Origin: Linanthus parryae
Taxonomy: Eukaryota; Streptophyta; Magnoliopsida; Ericales; Polemoniaceae
DNA length: 64,000 bases
Direction: 5' to 3'
Assembly: GCA_023055425.1 (NCBI GenBank)
Contig: JALGPY010000003.1
Location: 16,923,001 to 16,987,000, forward strand
Shown: positions 1-9,703 of the stretch, in pieces
Layout: each line of letters begins with the position of its first letter
Position numbering within the stretch: position 1 is the first letter of the stretch
Made by a program: the position numbers and the translations under genes
The notes under the pieces: model-generated
Databases searched by the model: none
Told to the model about the DNA's origin: nothing
Seen by the model: only the letters and a program-made list of their open reading frames with translations

Positions 1-3000
1 TTGACAGCTTTCCAGTTTTTGCTTAAGCACCAAAGAAGAGCTGATCTAATTGCCCAAGCTTCAAGCACAGCTGCATTACACACCCCTTTAATACTTTCAC
101 TGATACTATCAAAATAAGCTCCATCTGCCTTTAAACAAACTGCAGCAACACCACCTTTTCTAGCAATGGAATTTGTGGCTGCATCCACAAAAATGTTGAA
201 CTCTTCTGAAAGAGTAGGAGGAGAAGGGCATTTCTTCAAAACAGAAATCTCCCTATTCATTCCAGAATCATTGGAAACCCAGTAGGCAAACAAGGAGCTC
301 ACAGCTCTAGAGCTAACCTGATCTGGTCTCCATTTCACTTTGTGGAAGATCCAATCATTTCTGAATTTCCAAATTCCCCAGCAAATACTCAGAAACAGGG
401 CAAGAAACCAGTTTTTATCTGGAGAAGAGCTTGCTATGTCAATAACATGACTACACCAATCTTGACAGTGAGAAGCATCCATGGATATAGGGCTCAATCT
501 AAGGGGGGAGCAGAGCCAGATCTCTTTCACAACACTACAATCTTTGAGAAGATGCATCATACTTTCAACTCCACTTCCACATAAATTGCAAATGTTGTCA
601 ATTTGAACCCCCTTTTTATCAAGAGCAGATAGTGAAGAGATAGCTTCAGAGAGACATTTCCAAAAGAAATGTCTAATTTTAGGTTGAACTTTAACTTTCC
701 ACAATATTTTCCAAGAGGGGCCATGACTAGAAGAAGGCATCTCAGAAACATCTCCAAATTCAAGAAATTTATAGATAGAGCTAACCTTGTGATCTCCATT
801 AGAAGAGAAGCTCCATATAAGTTTGTCCTTGCAAATAGAGCTCCCCACTGGCAAAGAGAGAATTAAATCAGCCTCTTCCTCTGAGAAGATCCCATAAATA
901 AGATCCATATTCCACTTTCTTTGATCATGCAAAATAAGATCACTTACTAGAGTGATTCTGCTGTCAGGGGGCCTGGCAGATGAAACAAAGAAGTCATGAT
1001 CTCTAGGGATCCAGGGGTCATCCCAGATCCTAATTGAAGAACCATTCCCTACTCTCCATTTGCAGCCCTTTTTGAGAACTTTCAACCCTTCAAGAAGGCT
1101 TCTCCACACCCAAGAGCAGCCTTGAGTAGGGTTGGCAAGCCAGAAGGAGGAATTGGGAAAATATTTCCCTTTAAAAACTGCTTTGAAAAGGGAGTTGCTG
1201 TTATTAAGAAGCTTCCAAGATTGTTTAGAAATGAGGGCTAAATTGAAATTAAAAAGGTTCTTAAAATCAAGACCCCCAACTTCTTTCAAATTGCATAAAT
1301 GCCCCCAGCTTTTCCAGTGAATCTTTCTATGCTCCTGATTATGAGATCCCCACCAGAAATTAGCCATAATTTGAGAAAGCTCCTGGCATAGCTTTTTAGG
1401 GAGCAAGAAACTTGACATAGCATAATTGGGGAGAGTAGACAGCACAGACTTCAAAAAAACTTCTTTACCTGCAGAGCTGAGCAGATTAGATCTCCAACCT
1501 GAGAGTCTAGATTCAAACTTTTCTTTGAGAAACTTCAAAGTAGCAGCCTTTGATCTGCCAATCAGAGCAGGGAGTCCCAGATAAGTGCCTTCCTTGAGAT
1601 CTTTAGATATCCCCATATAATAACTGATGAAATTTTTCAGCAAAGCTTTTGTGCTTGGACTAAAACAAATTTGAGATTTATCTCTATTTACTGACTGCCC
1701 TGAAGCACTTTCATAAATTTTCAACAAAGCATTAACTGCAGAGGCATCAGTCATTGTAGCTTTGCAAAATAAAATTGAATCATCTGCAAAGAGCAAATGA
1801 TTTATACAAGGGCTATTTTTTGCAATTTTGATCCCAGAAAGCCAGCCTTGAAGTTCAAAATGTCTCAATAAAGAGGAGAACCCCTCAGCACAAATAACAA
1901 AGAGGAGGGGGGAGAGGGGGTCTCCTTGCCTCAGACCCCTTGAGGGAGTGATAAAATCAGAAAGGTCATTGTTGATAACAATCTTATAAGAGACACTTCT
2001 GACACAAGCCATAACCCAGTTAATCCATTTACCACAAAAACCCAATTTAAAAAGCATACCTTCTAGATAGCTCCAACTAACTCTGTCAAAAGCCTTAAGC
2101 ATATCAAGCTTAATGGCCATCACTCCACTGCCATGTCTCTTCTTCTTCAAATAATGCATGATTTCTTGGGCTATCATAATATTGTCTGCAATAATTCTCC
2201 CCTTTACAAAGCCAGATTGATTGAGTGAAATCACCTTGTCCAAAACAGCACTTAGCCTAGCAGCAAGACACTTGGACAAAATTTTGTAGAGAACCGTGCA
2301 TAAACTGATAGGCCTGTAATCTTTAACATGCAACGGATTCTGAATCTTTGGTATCAAACAAATGTGTGTTTGGTTTATGCTCTTCAACATTTTACCTGAT
2401 TTGAAGAAGTTCTTTATGGCCTTGCAAATGTCAGCTCCAATAATGTCCCAATAAGCTTGAAAGAACTTAGCCGTAAAGCCATCACAACCGGGGGATTTAT
2501 CTGGATTGATGTCAAAGCAGGCATCTTTGATCTCCTCTTCAGAAAACTCTTTAGTTAAGAATCTATTCATGTCTCTGGAAACTTTCTTCTTGACAGTGTC
2601 TAGAACTGGCCTTGCATCTCTGTTATCCTCCTCAGTATAAAGTTCTTTGTAAAAGGACACAAAATGATGATGAATGTCCTCTTTACTGCTGGACCAAGAA
2701 CCCTCCTTATTGGTGACACCTGGAATCAAACTTCTTCTCCTTTTCTGCTTCACCAAAGAGTGGAAAAATTTGGTGTTTTTGTCACCTGCTTGTAACCAGC
2801 TGACTCTTGCTTTGTCTTTCCACAAAGCCTCTTCTTCCATCCAAAGAGTTTCAAGAGCTGTTTCAATCTGGAAGAGTTCCTCAATGTCTGCATTTTCTCC
2901 ATCTTCTCTGATCTTTTTAGCAGCCTCCTCTTTTTCTCTAATCTTTCTTGTAAGGCCTCTATCATTGATTTTGCTCCATTTCTTCAGCTCTGCTCTACAT

Positions 3001-3842
3001 CTCTTCAGCTTTGAGACAACTGAGAACATTGGATTGCCATCAGTATCTGAGCTCCAAACTTTAGCTATAATTTCTTTCACTTCTGGAATCTTACACCACC
3101 TTGAGTCAAATCTGAAAATTGAGGGAGATTTTGAAACACTAAAGTAATTAGTGTCTAACAGTAATATACAGTGATCAGACCCTGAGGCAGTGACATGATG
3201 AATAGCTGCATTTGACCACAAATGGAGCCACTCAGCAGAGGCTACCCCTCTATCTAGCCTTTCCTCAATATTAGCTGAACTCCTTCTTCTGTTCCACCAA
3301 GTAAAAGGATAGCCATTGTAACCAAGATCAATCAAGTTATTGAGATTCAAAAAATTAAGAAGGGGGGAGCAAGAGTTCACAGATCTCATGTTGCCACCTC
3401 TCTTTTCTCTTGGATGAGCAATGTCATTGAAATCTCCTAGCATACAAATTTTGCTCGAACAATTTACCAGATAGTTAGAGATGAAATGTAGCTGGGAGGC
3501 TCTAACATTGTCATCAGGGCAAAGATAGACAAAGATCAAGCTCCAATTATCATGTTTATCTGAATCAATACTTACATGAAGGAAGAAATTGCAATATTTA
3601 ACCAGATTCAGCTTCACCTCCTCCTTCCACAAAATCCCCAAACCTCCTGATTTGCCAAGAGCATCAACCCAAAAACAATTTGGGAACTTTCTACTTCTGT
3701 ATTTTTTATTAAGAAAACCAGTCTTCCTCTTCGTTTCACTCAAGAACCAGACGTCTGGCTCATAAGAGGTGGAGGCTCTTTTAAACTGCTGAATTGTCAG
3801 GGCTCTACCAGCACCCTGACAATTCCACGCCAAAATCCTCAT
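1..3842 (-). CDS. LINE ORF2: endonuclease / reverse transcriptase / RNase H (partial, runs off left edge)
   Basis: I translated the whole minus strand from the ATG at 3842-3840 to the edge: 1,280 codons with no stop. The N-terminal endonuclease shows WNCQG (residues 6-10), SETK (35-38), GDFND (136-140) and SDH (222-224). The reverse transcriptase (about 460-760) shows KDYRPISLC, the RQGDPLSP block and the catalytic FADD box (685-688). A zf-RVT region (about 1033-1101) has CNLC and HLLKDC. The RNase H domain starts with VDAA (Asp 1220), with a candidate second acid at Glu 1261 (VLEAW), and is cut by the window edge. The product would nick target DNA and copy the element RNA by target-primed reverse transcription. 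The start is supported by homology to the usual MRILAWNCQG opening and by overlap with the ORF1 stop. Confidence 0.95.
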   Translation of the reverse strand, partial: MRILAWNCQGAGRALTIQQFKRASTSYEPDVWFLSETKRKTGFLNKKYRSRKFPNCFWVDALGKSGGLGILWKEEVKLNLVKYCNFFLHVSIDSDKHDNWSLIFVYLCPDDNVRASQLHFISNYLVNCSSKICMLGDFNDIAHPREKRGGNMRSVNSCSPLLNFLNLNNLIDLGYNGYPFTWWNRRRSSANIEERLDRGVASAEWLHLWSNAAIHHVTASGSDHCILLLDTNYFSVSKSPSIFRFDSRWCKIPEVKEIIAKVWSSDTDGNPMFSVVSKLKRCRAELKKWSKINDRGLTRKIREKEEAAKKIREDGENADIEELFQIETALETLWMEEEALWKDKARVSWLQAGDKNTKFFHSLVKQKRRRSLIPGVTNKEGSWSSSKEDIHHHFVSFYKELYTEEDNRDARPVLDTVKKKVSRDMNRFLTKEFSEEEIKDACFDINPDKSPGCDGFTAKFFQAYWDIIGADICKAIKNFFKSGKMLKSINQTHICLIPKIQNPLHVKDYRPISLCTVLYKILSKCLAARLSAVLDKVISLNQSGFVKGRIIADNIMIAQEIMHYLKKKRHGSGVMAIKLDMLKAFDRVSWSYLEGMLFKLGFCGKWINWVMACVRSVSYKIVINNDLSDFITPSRGLRQGDPLSPLLFVICAEGFSSLLRHFELQGWLSGIKIAKNSPCINHLLFADDSILFCKATMTDASAVNALLKIYESASGQSVNRDKSQICFSPSTKALLKNFISYYMGISKDLKEGTYLGLPALIGRSKAATLKFLKEKFESRLSGWRSNLLSSAGKEVFLKSVLSTLPNYAMSSFLLPKKLCQELSQIMANFWWGSHNQEHRKIHWKSWGHLCNLKEVGGLDFKNLFNFNLALISKQSWKLLNNSNSLFKAVFKGKYFPNSSFWLANPTQGCSWVWRSLLEGLKVLKKGCKWRVGNGSSIRIWDDPWIPRDHDFFVSSARPPDSRITLVSDLILHDQRKWNMDLIYGIFSEEEADLILSLPVGSSICKDKLIWSFSSNGDHKVSSIYKFLEFGDVSEMPSSSHGPSWKILWKVKVQPKIRHFFWKCLSEAISSLSALDKKGVQIDNICNLCGSGVESMMHLLKDCSVVKEIWLCSPLRLSPISMDASHCQDWCSHVIDIASSSPDKNWFLALFLSICWGIWKFRNDWIFHKVKWRPDQVSSRAVSSLFAYWVSNDSGMNREISVLKKCPSPPTLSEEFNIFVDAATNSIARKGGVAAVCLKADGAYFDSISESIKGVCNAAVLEAWAIRSALLWCLSKNWKAV

Positions 3843-4081
3843 TGGGGTAGTTGGGACCAGTTAGGGCTGGTTTCCTCCACCCGTTCAACAGTTGAAGAAG
3901 CATCAACAAAAGAGTTTTTTAGTTTCTTACCATCTGGGTTCATATCGCAGACTGCATCAACCTCCATCCAGTCCTCCTCCCTTCTTTTCAAACTTCTCCT
4001 TTCTGAATCAATACTTACATGAAGGAAGAAATTGCTACCCTCTTTGCACCAACTATCCCTAGAGGTTTTAGAATACCCCCC
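3839..4081 (-). pseudogene. C-terminal remnant of LINE ORF1 (gag-like)
   Basis: Upstream of ORF2 an open frame ends at TGA 3841-3839, which overlaps the ORF2 ATG (3842-3840) in an ATGA arrangement typical of stop-and-restart coupling. About 80 codons can be read upstream (ending SPNWSQLPQ) as far as the G tract of the minus strand, beyond which the frame hits a TAG. The fragment is charged and low in complexity, as ORF1 tails often are. It also contains a 34-bp block identical to part of ORF2 (see the repeat entry). Its role as ORF1 is inferred from position only; no RNA-binding or CCHC motif remains. Confidence 0.6.
4002..4035 (-). repeat. 34-bp exact copy of ORF2 sequence inside the ORF1 tail
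   Basis: Positions 4002-4035 are identical to 3559-3592 in the same orientation, 443 bp apart. Both copies are read in the frame of their own ORF and give the same peptide, NFFLHVSIDS, although ORF1 and ORF2 are in different frames. This is seen directly. The cause (template switching, gene conversion or local duplication) is inference. Confidence 0.9.
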
Positions 4082-4095
4082 CCCCCTCCTCCCCT

Positions 4096-5878
4096 ATGTT
4101 ATTGAGTTCTTCAACTGCCTAACTTATTGCATAGTACTCATTTCATGTCTTTGTCAATTTAGGCAAAATCATATCTAATGGAGGAGAGGACAAGATATGT
4201 AGATTCACTGTTTTACCCGATTGCAAGGGTGGGCGACTCCTTTATGACGGGGGCATAAGAGGAATTTGAACAATTTTGTTACTTGATGACGTCAATCGGG
4301 TACTCTTAGTTTTAATATTTTTTAACATCCTCAAGAGTAAATATTCGAATTTTAGCTTTTTTTATGAAAAGAATTATAATGCAAAAAATGACACACGGCA
4401 GATACGACCGTTTTTTGACAAAGTCAAAATGAGAGATTTTATAATTTGAAAAGACAAGCCTTTTTGAAACAGGGACATCGATTTCAATCCTAAACTTAAA
4501 AGTAAGTTATAATAGCATCCCAAACCCCTCATATTAGTTAAATCAAAATTTTAAAAATCAAACTCCCCAAACAGGGCTAACGTGAACGTGGTCCATCCGT
4601 TGATGGTAAGGAAACAAATGTGATGGAGTAATGGAGAGTTATTGAGAAGTTGGCGTTGAGGGGCCATTGTAAGAATCATTAACTTTACGGGACTATTTGC
4701 AATAAAGTGAGAGTTTGTGGGGAAGGTGAGATAGAGAAAGAACTATTCCCGCCATTGATTACCGCCGATTTTGAGCAGTAGAATTATTCCGTCGCGCTCA
4801 CTTGAGAGGTCCCACCGACTTAATTGTTTTTTTGTGTATTAACCATTTTTAATGGGGAAATTATCTAATTTCTTAAAATTAAATTTGTAGAATATACATG
4901 GATTGGTCAATAATTTGAAAATAAATAGTCGATGACATAAACCATCTCACCAAAAATCCGGATACATATTTTTCAAATTTTGAGACCTATTTTCGAAAAC
5001 AGAAGTCTCATCTGAGTGACGGTCAACGATTTATTCATTATATCAATACCATATTGTGGCAAACTCGGAGCCGTAGTTTTGAAAGTAGAAACCTCGATCC
5101 ATCTTATCCGAAAGAAAAAACGGTAACAGAGTAATAGAAAAATAGTGTTCGGATTTGTAATTCATAATGTACACCATTAATTTCATCCACGCAAACGGTT
5201 ATAATCAAAAGAACTAATAAAATCATAAGCTCGGTTAGTTTAGCTCATAGACATCACCGATATTTTAGTATTAAGTGTTTCATAAAATTTGAAACGCACG
5301 TCGTTGTTCAGGGAGTCTCAAATCATTAGTTTAACTAGTTGCGACTATGACTGATCCATTTGAGTTGTCGACGTCCTAACACAATTTATTAAGATCAAAT
5401 TAAGGGCTCTTGTGAAGGTTAGTTAAGTGTCACGCAATGCTACTAGAACATGAGATGTCCGTAGAGGCTGCCCTAGATTTCTCCACCCTAGTGATGGTGG
5501 TTGTAGTTATATTGCACAATTTATTTCCACTTTCTGCAACCACCTAGCATTACTACTCCGTGGTTCCTCCCTTTAACATTACATATGGAGAACTAAGTGC
5601 ACATGCAATTGAAGCAACAATGTCAAATTGACAGTTAATTTTTGCATGTGTAATTATTTGACATTCCTATAGGCTATAGCCCTCCAGCATTAGTTATGTA
5701 CCTTCACAGTCCACAAATTAGATTGTTGGTCTGCATTCATTTGTCAAGAAAGTGAGGGAATGTGAATGAAAATATAAATGGTAACCGTTTCACTTTTTAG
5801 TTAGAGTGTTCGGTTGTTGCAGGAAAATTGTGAGACTTAACATGAATGTTGTCATACAACAAACGTTATCCTCCAAGT
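4096..5878. other. Intergenic stretch, no gene recognised
   Basis: AT-rich DNA with frequent stops in all frames. I saw no coding exon, RNA gene or complete transposon here. Near 5740-5870 there is a segment resembling one at about 54138-54230 (shared phrases such as GTCAAGAAAGTGA and TGTTGCAG..ATTGTGAGAC), so an old dispersed repeat is likely there. Confidence 0.5.
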
Positions 5879-5879
5879 G

Positions 5880-5913
<34 letters not shown>
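5879..5913. repeat. (TA)n microsatellite
   Basis: An interrupted run of TA dinucleotides followed by a short T run. No function is indicated. Confidence 0.9.
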
Positions 5914-6651
5914 TTTTTTAAGTCTCCAAGTGATATCTAGCAAAGTAAGATTTTGCAAGAAAGTTCAACTAATGCTCACTTTCTCACATATTTTCTTGTT
6001 AAATGAATAAATTCGAAAAAATAAGATTCCAGTTTTTCATTTCCATTCTTTGTTTAACTTGTCCATGAAATACTTTCTCGTACATCTGTTACGACAAGCG
6101 AACACAGTATTGGGTTTTAATTGTACGGAAAAATAAGATTCTAGTTTTAATTACATGTGTGCGCATGTAATTGTGTAAAAGAAAATACGATGATTGAACC
6201 TAAACAGATTTTAAAAAGGTTGTAGTTGCTAAGAAAGTGAACCGCTCAGGAGAGGTATACTGGAGCGGGGAGCCCCAAAGCGACAATTCTAAAAAAAATG
6301 TTATGGAGAGCGTTATGATAGCGCGTATATAATTATATATTTAATATAATTTTAGATATAAATAGATTATATATTAAAGTTTTATGTAATCTAGATTAGT
6401 GAGAATCACTACAAAGTTTATATATGAGACCGGAACTTCACATCTTGAATAAAAAATTAAAGTTCAGTTTGACTGAGTGTTAATAGTGAGAATTTGACAT
6501 ACACTGGGTAGTGGGCTACCTCAATAAGGAGTATGTTTGGTCATCTTAGTTTATTTTTTTGTTTAATTTAGTTTCAAATGTGCTTGGTAAACTTCGTACT
6601 GAGACTAATTGTTAAGAAAATACAAAGCGTTGGTAAAACTGCGATTTAGAA

Positions 6652-6776
6652 TTTTGAAAGCAAGGATTATCCACTAATTCGAGCTCAAGTAGCAGAGCAA
6701 AAATTGAGAGCGGGGACGAAGCAACTCCCTGGAGCTTTAGGTGATCTCGGACTGAACAGCAACTCGCATTTTGAGG
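6652..6776 (+). other. Coding-like patch, unassigned (possible exon or gene fragment)
   Basis: After a possible acceptor (TTTAG) a frame is open for about 41 codons, including RAQVAEQKLRAGTKQLPGA, and ends at a possible donor (GAG|GTATT). The composition looks more like protein-coding sequence than the AT-rich surroundings. I do not recognise the family, and no matching exon lies nearby except the unassigned patch at 7580-7749. It may be an old captured or pseudogene fragment. Confidence 0.25.
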
Positions 6777-7005
6777 TATTATTTACATCTTCCCTTTCGC
6801 ATTTTTTTCATGAGTAACATAATAGTCTAAGTCTTTACAACAGATCTTCTCAAAGAAAAATCTTCTCAAAAAAGAAGTCTTTACAACAGAGTTAAGAATG
6901 CAACGACATCATTCTCAAGAATGCAACGACATCAAAAAGTAGCAATTGTTTTTTAGACATTCAAAATAAGAAAGATTAACTCTAATTAGTGGATAGAAGG
7001 AGTAA

Positions 7006-7451
7006 GGGCTAGTTTGGGAATGCTGTGGCGGTGGTAGAAAGTTGCTGTGTGAAAACACCATAAGAAGCTGCTGTGAATTTTTGATAAAATGTTGTTTGGT
7101 AAATATTACGTAGAAGCTGCTGTAAAATATTGATATAGTCATTTTGTGTTTGGTAAAATCAACTGTGAAATTGCTGTGAGAGGATAAAATGACAAAAATA
7201 TATGACACGTGTCATTTCCGAAAAGATAACTATTGAAATTTTAAAAAATTATAAGGTCAAAATCGGTTGTAGATAAATTAATCAAAAGCACTTTCTGGAA
7301 AAGCATCTCCCCCTCTGCTTCCTGAAAACTGCTGTGGGACAGCAGAAACTGTCCGGAAAAGCAGAAATTTTATTTTTACCAAACACATTAAAACTGCTTC
7401 TGCTGTCGGAAACCAGCTGTGCTGGCAGCATAAGCATTCCAAAACTCACCC
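7006..7451. mobile_element. PIF/Harbinger (Tourist-like) MITE
   Basis: A 446-bp element begins GGGCTAGTTTGGGAATGC and ends with its imperfect inverse GCATTCCAAAACTCACCC. It is flanked on both sides by TAA (7003-7005 and 7452-7454). A 3-bp TAA/TTA target duplication with G-rich inverted termini is the hallmark of PIF/Harbinger. There is no transposase frame, so it is non-autonomous. Confidence 0.85.
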
Positions 7452-7579
7452 TAAGTAGTTGGATTATTTTTTTCCAGAAATTTGGCGTTAACATAAAATC
7501 TAGATGAAAATATGGAGATAGCTATGAGCCTATGATAAACATCGCATAACTTTCCGGTCGATTTTGACGTATTGCAGGC

Positions 7580-7749
7580 TACTCATTAGGCTTTTTACGG
7601 ATGTCAAGAGTTGTCTGTGTCAAAGATTAGCGAATAAATTAGCTTATCCTTATGCTAAATTTGGATTAATGCTAGGTGAAGCAAGATTTTGGATAGGTAC
7701 CGCTCCGGATTGGGCAACCAAATGTAATTCTACTTTCATCCGTTATTAA
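7580..7749 (+). other. Coding-like patch, unassigned
   Basis: A frame of 56 codons (from CTACTCATT after a TTGCAG acceptor-like site) includes KLAYPYAKFGLMLGEARFWI and ends at TAA 7747-7749, followed 20 bp later by a short A run. It is richer in coding-type codons than its neighbours but has no start codon or family match that I can name. It could be a terminal exon, a processed fragment or chance. Confidence 0.2.
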
Positions 7750-7751
7750 TG

Positions 7752-8157
7752 AAATTTCTTTCGCAAAAAAAAAAATTACATATATATATATGTATATACA
7801 CACATTTAGGCTCCCTTTTCTTTGTCTAATTTTAGACAACTTTTTTACTTTTCCTTAAGTTATGAAATAAGTTGTATTTTTTCTCAAAAAATAAAAGTTA
7901 TATTTTGCTCTTTTTACTCAGAACTGTTTTTAAATAACTATTTTATCTCATTATAAGACTAAACATTAGTTATTTTTTCCAAGTTTTTTATCTATTTATT
8001 CCTTAAAACTACATTTTAAGAGATAAAATACAAGTTAAGTAACCAACATTTTCTACTAAAAAGGTAATTATTTTTTTAAAAAAACTTAAAGTAAACAACA
8101 TTTTATCTTATTTAAAAAATAAAATAAAAATTCGCGCTAATTTAGGTAAAAAGAGCA
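7752..8157. other. AT-rich spacer, nothing recognised
   Basis: Low-complexity A/T-rich DNA with runs of A and T and a short TA repeat near 7781. No gene or delimited element seen. Confidence 0.6.
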
Positions 8158-8452
8158 TCTACTCTATAAAATAGAACGGTTGACTTTATTTCAACCGTTA
8201 GATTGAATCAACTCCAACCCTTAGATCCCACCTACCACCCACTTAACTACCCACTACTTACTTAACTACCCACTTCTTTTATCATAATTATAAAAAAGGG
8301 CTTCTTTTGTTCCTGATTATTTAATACAAATATGTATGTTGTCTTCGTTTTATGCCCGTCTTTGTGGATAAAAGTACTCATTTTATTTATGACATTGCAA
8401 TAGGTGAAACGTGTTTTTTAGGGTAGTGCCCTCGGGCACGGGCAATCCCTAG
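8158..8452 (+). mobile_element. Non-autonomous Helitron (295 bp)
   Basis: The element starts TCTACTCTATAAAATAG directly after an A (8157). It ends with a hairpin (GTGCCC 8426-8431, loop TC, GGGCAC 8434-8439), a 9-bp spacer and CTAG (8449-8452), directly before a T (8453). This is the Helitron pattern: 5' TC, 3' subterminal hairpin plus CTRR, insertion between A and T, no inverted repeats and no target duplication. It carries no Rep/helicase sequence, so it would depend on a helper. Confidence 0.8.
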
Positions 8453-8592
8453 TTATTATATAAAAGAGCATGGTTTAACAAATTTTTTTTTTCCAGCACA
8501 TTTGTAAATATAACTTTTGGATAACACCTCTAAATTCATTCTTAAAAAAAAAACCCTCTAAATTAAAAAAAAAACTATCCCATATAGGGATA

Positions 8593-8620
8593 GTGCCCTC
8601 GGGCACGGGTAATACTCTAG
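8593..8620 (+). repeat. Second, extra Helitron 3' terminus
   Basis: The same hairpin (GTGCCC/GGGCAC) and a spacer ending in CTAG (8617-8620) followed by T recur 168 bp after the end of the 8158-8452 Helitron. No separate 5' TC end is obvious between the two. It may be an alternative end of a longer composite element, or the remnant of another family member. Confidence 0.65.
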
Positions 8621-8942
8621 TGATCATAATGTTAACTTGTTGTGTTGGTGAGGGCCGGGTTAGAGGGAAACGTGGGCCTGTGGGCCGGCCCAACTATTAA
8701 TTCAACTAGATATATACACGCTGATCTTTTTTTTTTGAGTGAAAATACAAACTGATACAAGTTCAGGTCCACAATACTCCTGAATTATTTCTACTCATAA
8801 TAGTGCTGCTTTGCACCATTTGACAAAACTTCATCAAGATCATCCAACAAGTAAAAGAATTCAAAGCAATCACCAACCACACACCAAACAGAAACCAAAT
8901 CCATCTAACACCCACTGCAAAAGATTTCACAAACCAATTCAT

Positions 8943-9401
8943 TCATAATTCATCAACTGGAAACGGATTCCAAAACAAGAAAGACAACAAGATGAAATTA
9001 GGAACCATGATTGGGATCAAAGGGTTCACATCATTCCCTAGGGGCTTCCTTCTGAATCTCCCTCTCACATACTTCCTCTTCTCTTCATCACCCCATTGAG
9101 CTTCTTCCAACCCTTTTGCAAGGACCAGTGGGGGTGGCTGCTGATAAGGGCACTTGGACCTCCAAGAGGTGTGGGGAAGTCCAAATCTTGAGACCCTTCT
9201 GAGAAAGAGGGAGATGCCCCAAGTGAGATGGAGGGGTGGGAAGGTGGACTTGTTGCAGAGGATGGGTGGGTAGTCCCAGTTTAGGTAACAGGGGACCTGT
9301 GAGGAGATGAAGATTTGGGATTGGAGGGTTGGGGTGGTTGTGGGTTGTGTTAGTATGTGAGTTAGGGCATGGAGTCTTTGCTCCCATGTTGTTTCTTCCA
9401 T
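8943..9401 (-). CDS. Small conserved plant protein of unknown function (152 aa)
   Basis: This is a single-exon frame. The start was chosen at ATG 9401 (MEETTWEQRL), because residues upstream of it translate a CT-repeat leader and are unlikely to be protein. The protein is rich in Trp, Pro and Leu, with an ALTHIL segment, a SWRSKCPYQQPPP block, a basic KRKYVRGRFRRK stretch and a hydrophobic C-terminal segment (about 132-147) ending in NPFPVDEL. The C-terminal segment could be a membrane anchor. I believe similar uncharacterised proteins occur across plants, but I cannot give a function or family name. The gene lies 3' of the coiled-coil gene on the same strand. Confidence 0.7.
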   Translation of the reverse strand: MEETTWEQRLHALTHILTQPTTTPTLQSQIFISSQVPCYLNWDYPPILCNKSTFPPLHLTWGISLFLRRVSRFGLPHTSWRSKCPYQQPPPLVLAKGLEEAQWGDEEKRKYVRGRFRRKPLGNDVNPLIPIMVPNFILLSFLFWNPFPVDEL

Positions 9402-9402
9402 T

Positions 9403-9405
<3 letters not shown>

Positions 9406-9433
<28 letters not shown>
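9406..9433 (-). repeat. (GA)n/(CT)n microsatellite in 5' leader
   Basis: A GA repeat (CT on the coding strand) lies immediately upstream of the chosen ATG at 9401. CT-rich leaders are common in plant genes. Confidence 0.85.
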
Positions 9434-9435
<2 letters not shown>

Positions 9436-9635
9436 CTGTGGATGGAGTTGGATGAGGCTGAGGTAGGGGATAGACTGAGAATTACACAGATCATCACATG
9501 AGTGGGAAGAAAATGGTTAAATCACTTTGTTACCATTATTCTTGTACTATTTGCAAACTAGCCCCTTTTGGAGCAAAAACCTGTCCATAGTCTTTGTGGA
9601 TAGAGACTTAGAGTTACTAGTCGTAAAATTGTTTT

Positions 9636-9703
9636 CAAGTTTTTGTAGCACTGGTCTGCAGACCGCACAAGTTTTTTTTAGCAATGGTCTGCAGACCGCA
9701 CAA
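9636..9703. repeat. Tandem duplication of about 32 bp carrying a 12-bp palindrome
   Basis: Two adjacent near-identical units each contain the perfect palindrome GGTCTGCAGACC followed by GCACAAG. No known element was recognised. Confidence 0.8.

Larger units (their letters stand above)
1..4090 (-). mobile_element. L1-clade LINE, 5'-truncated in ORF1, ORF2 open to window edge
   Basis: A non-LTR retrotransposon lies on the minus strand. It has the plant L1 order: the tail of ORF1, then ORF2 with an apurinic-type endonuclease, reverse transcriptase, a zf-RVT zinc region and an RNase H domain. The 5' side stops near an 11-C tract at 4076-4086, where the ORF1 frame closes just upstream, so most of ORF1 is missing. 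The 3' end, tail and target duplication lie beyond position 1. No stop or frameshift was found in ORF2, which suggests a young copy. A second, different LINE of the same clade lies at 23682-26471. Confidence 0.93.

Noticed and set aside
2674..3147. 157-codon plus-strand frame
   Set aside because: Antisense shadow of the intact LINE ORF2 on the minus strand.
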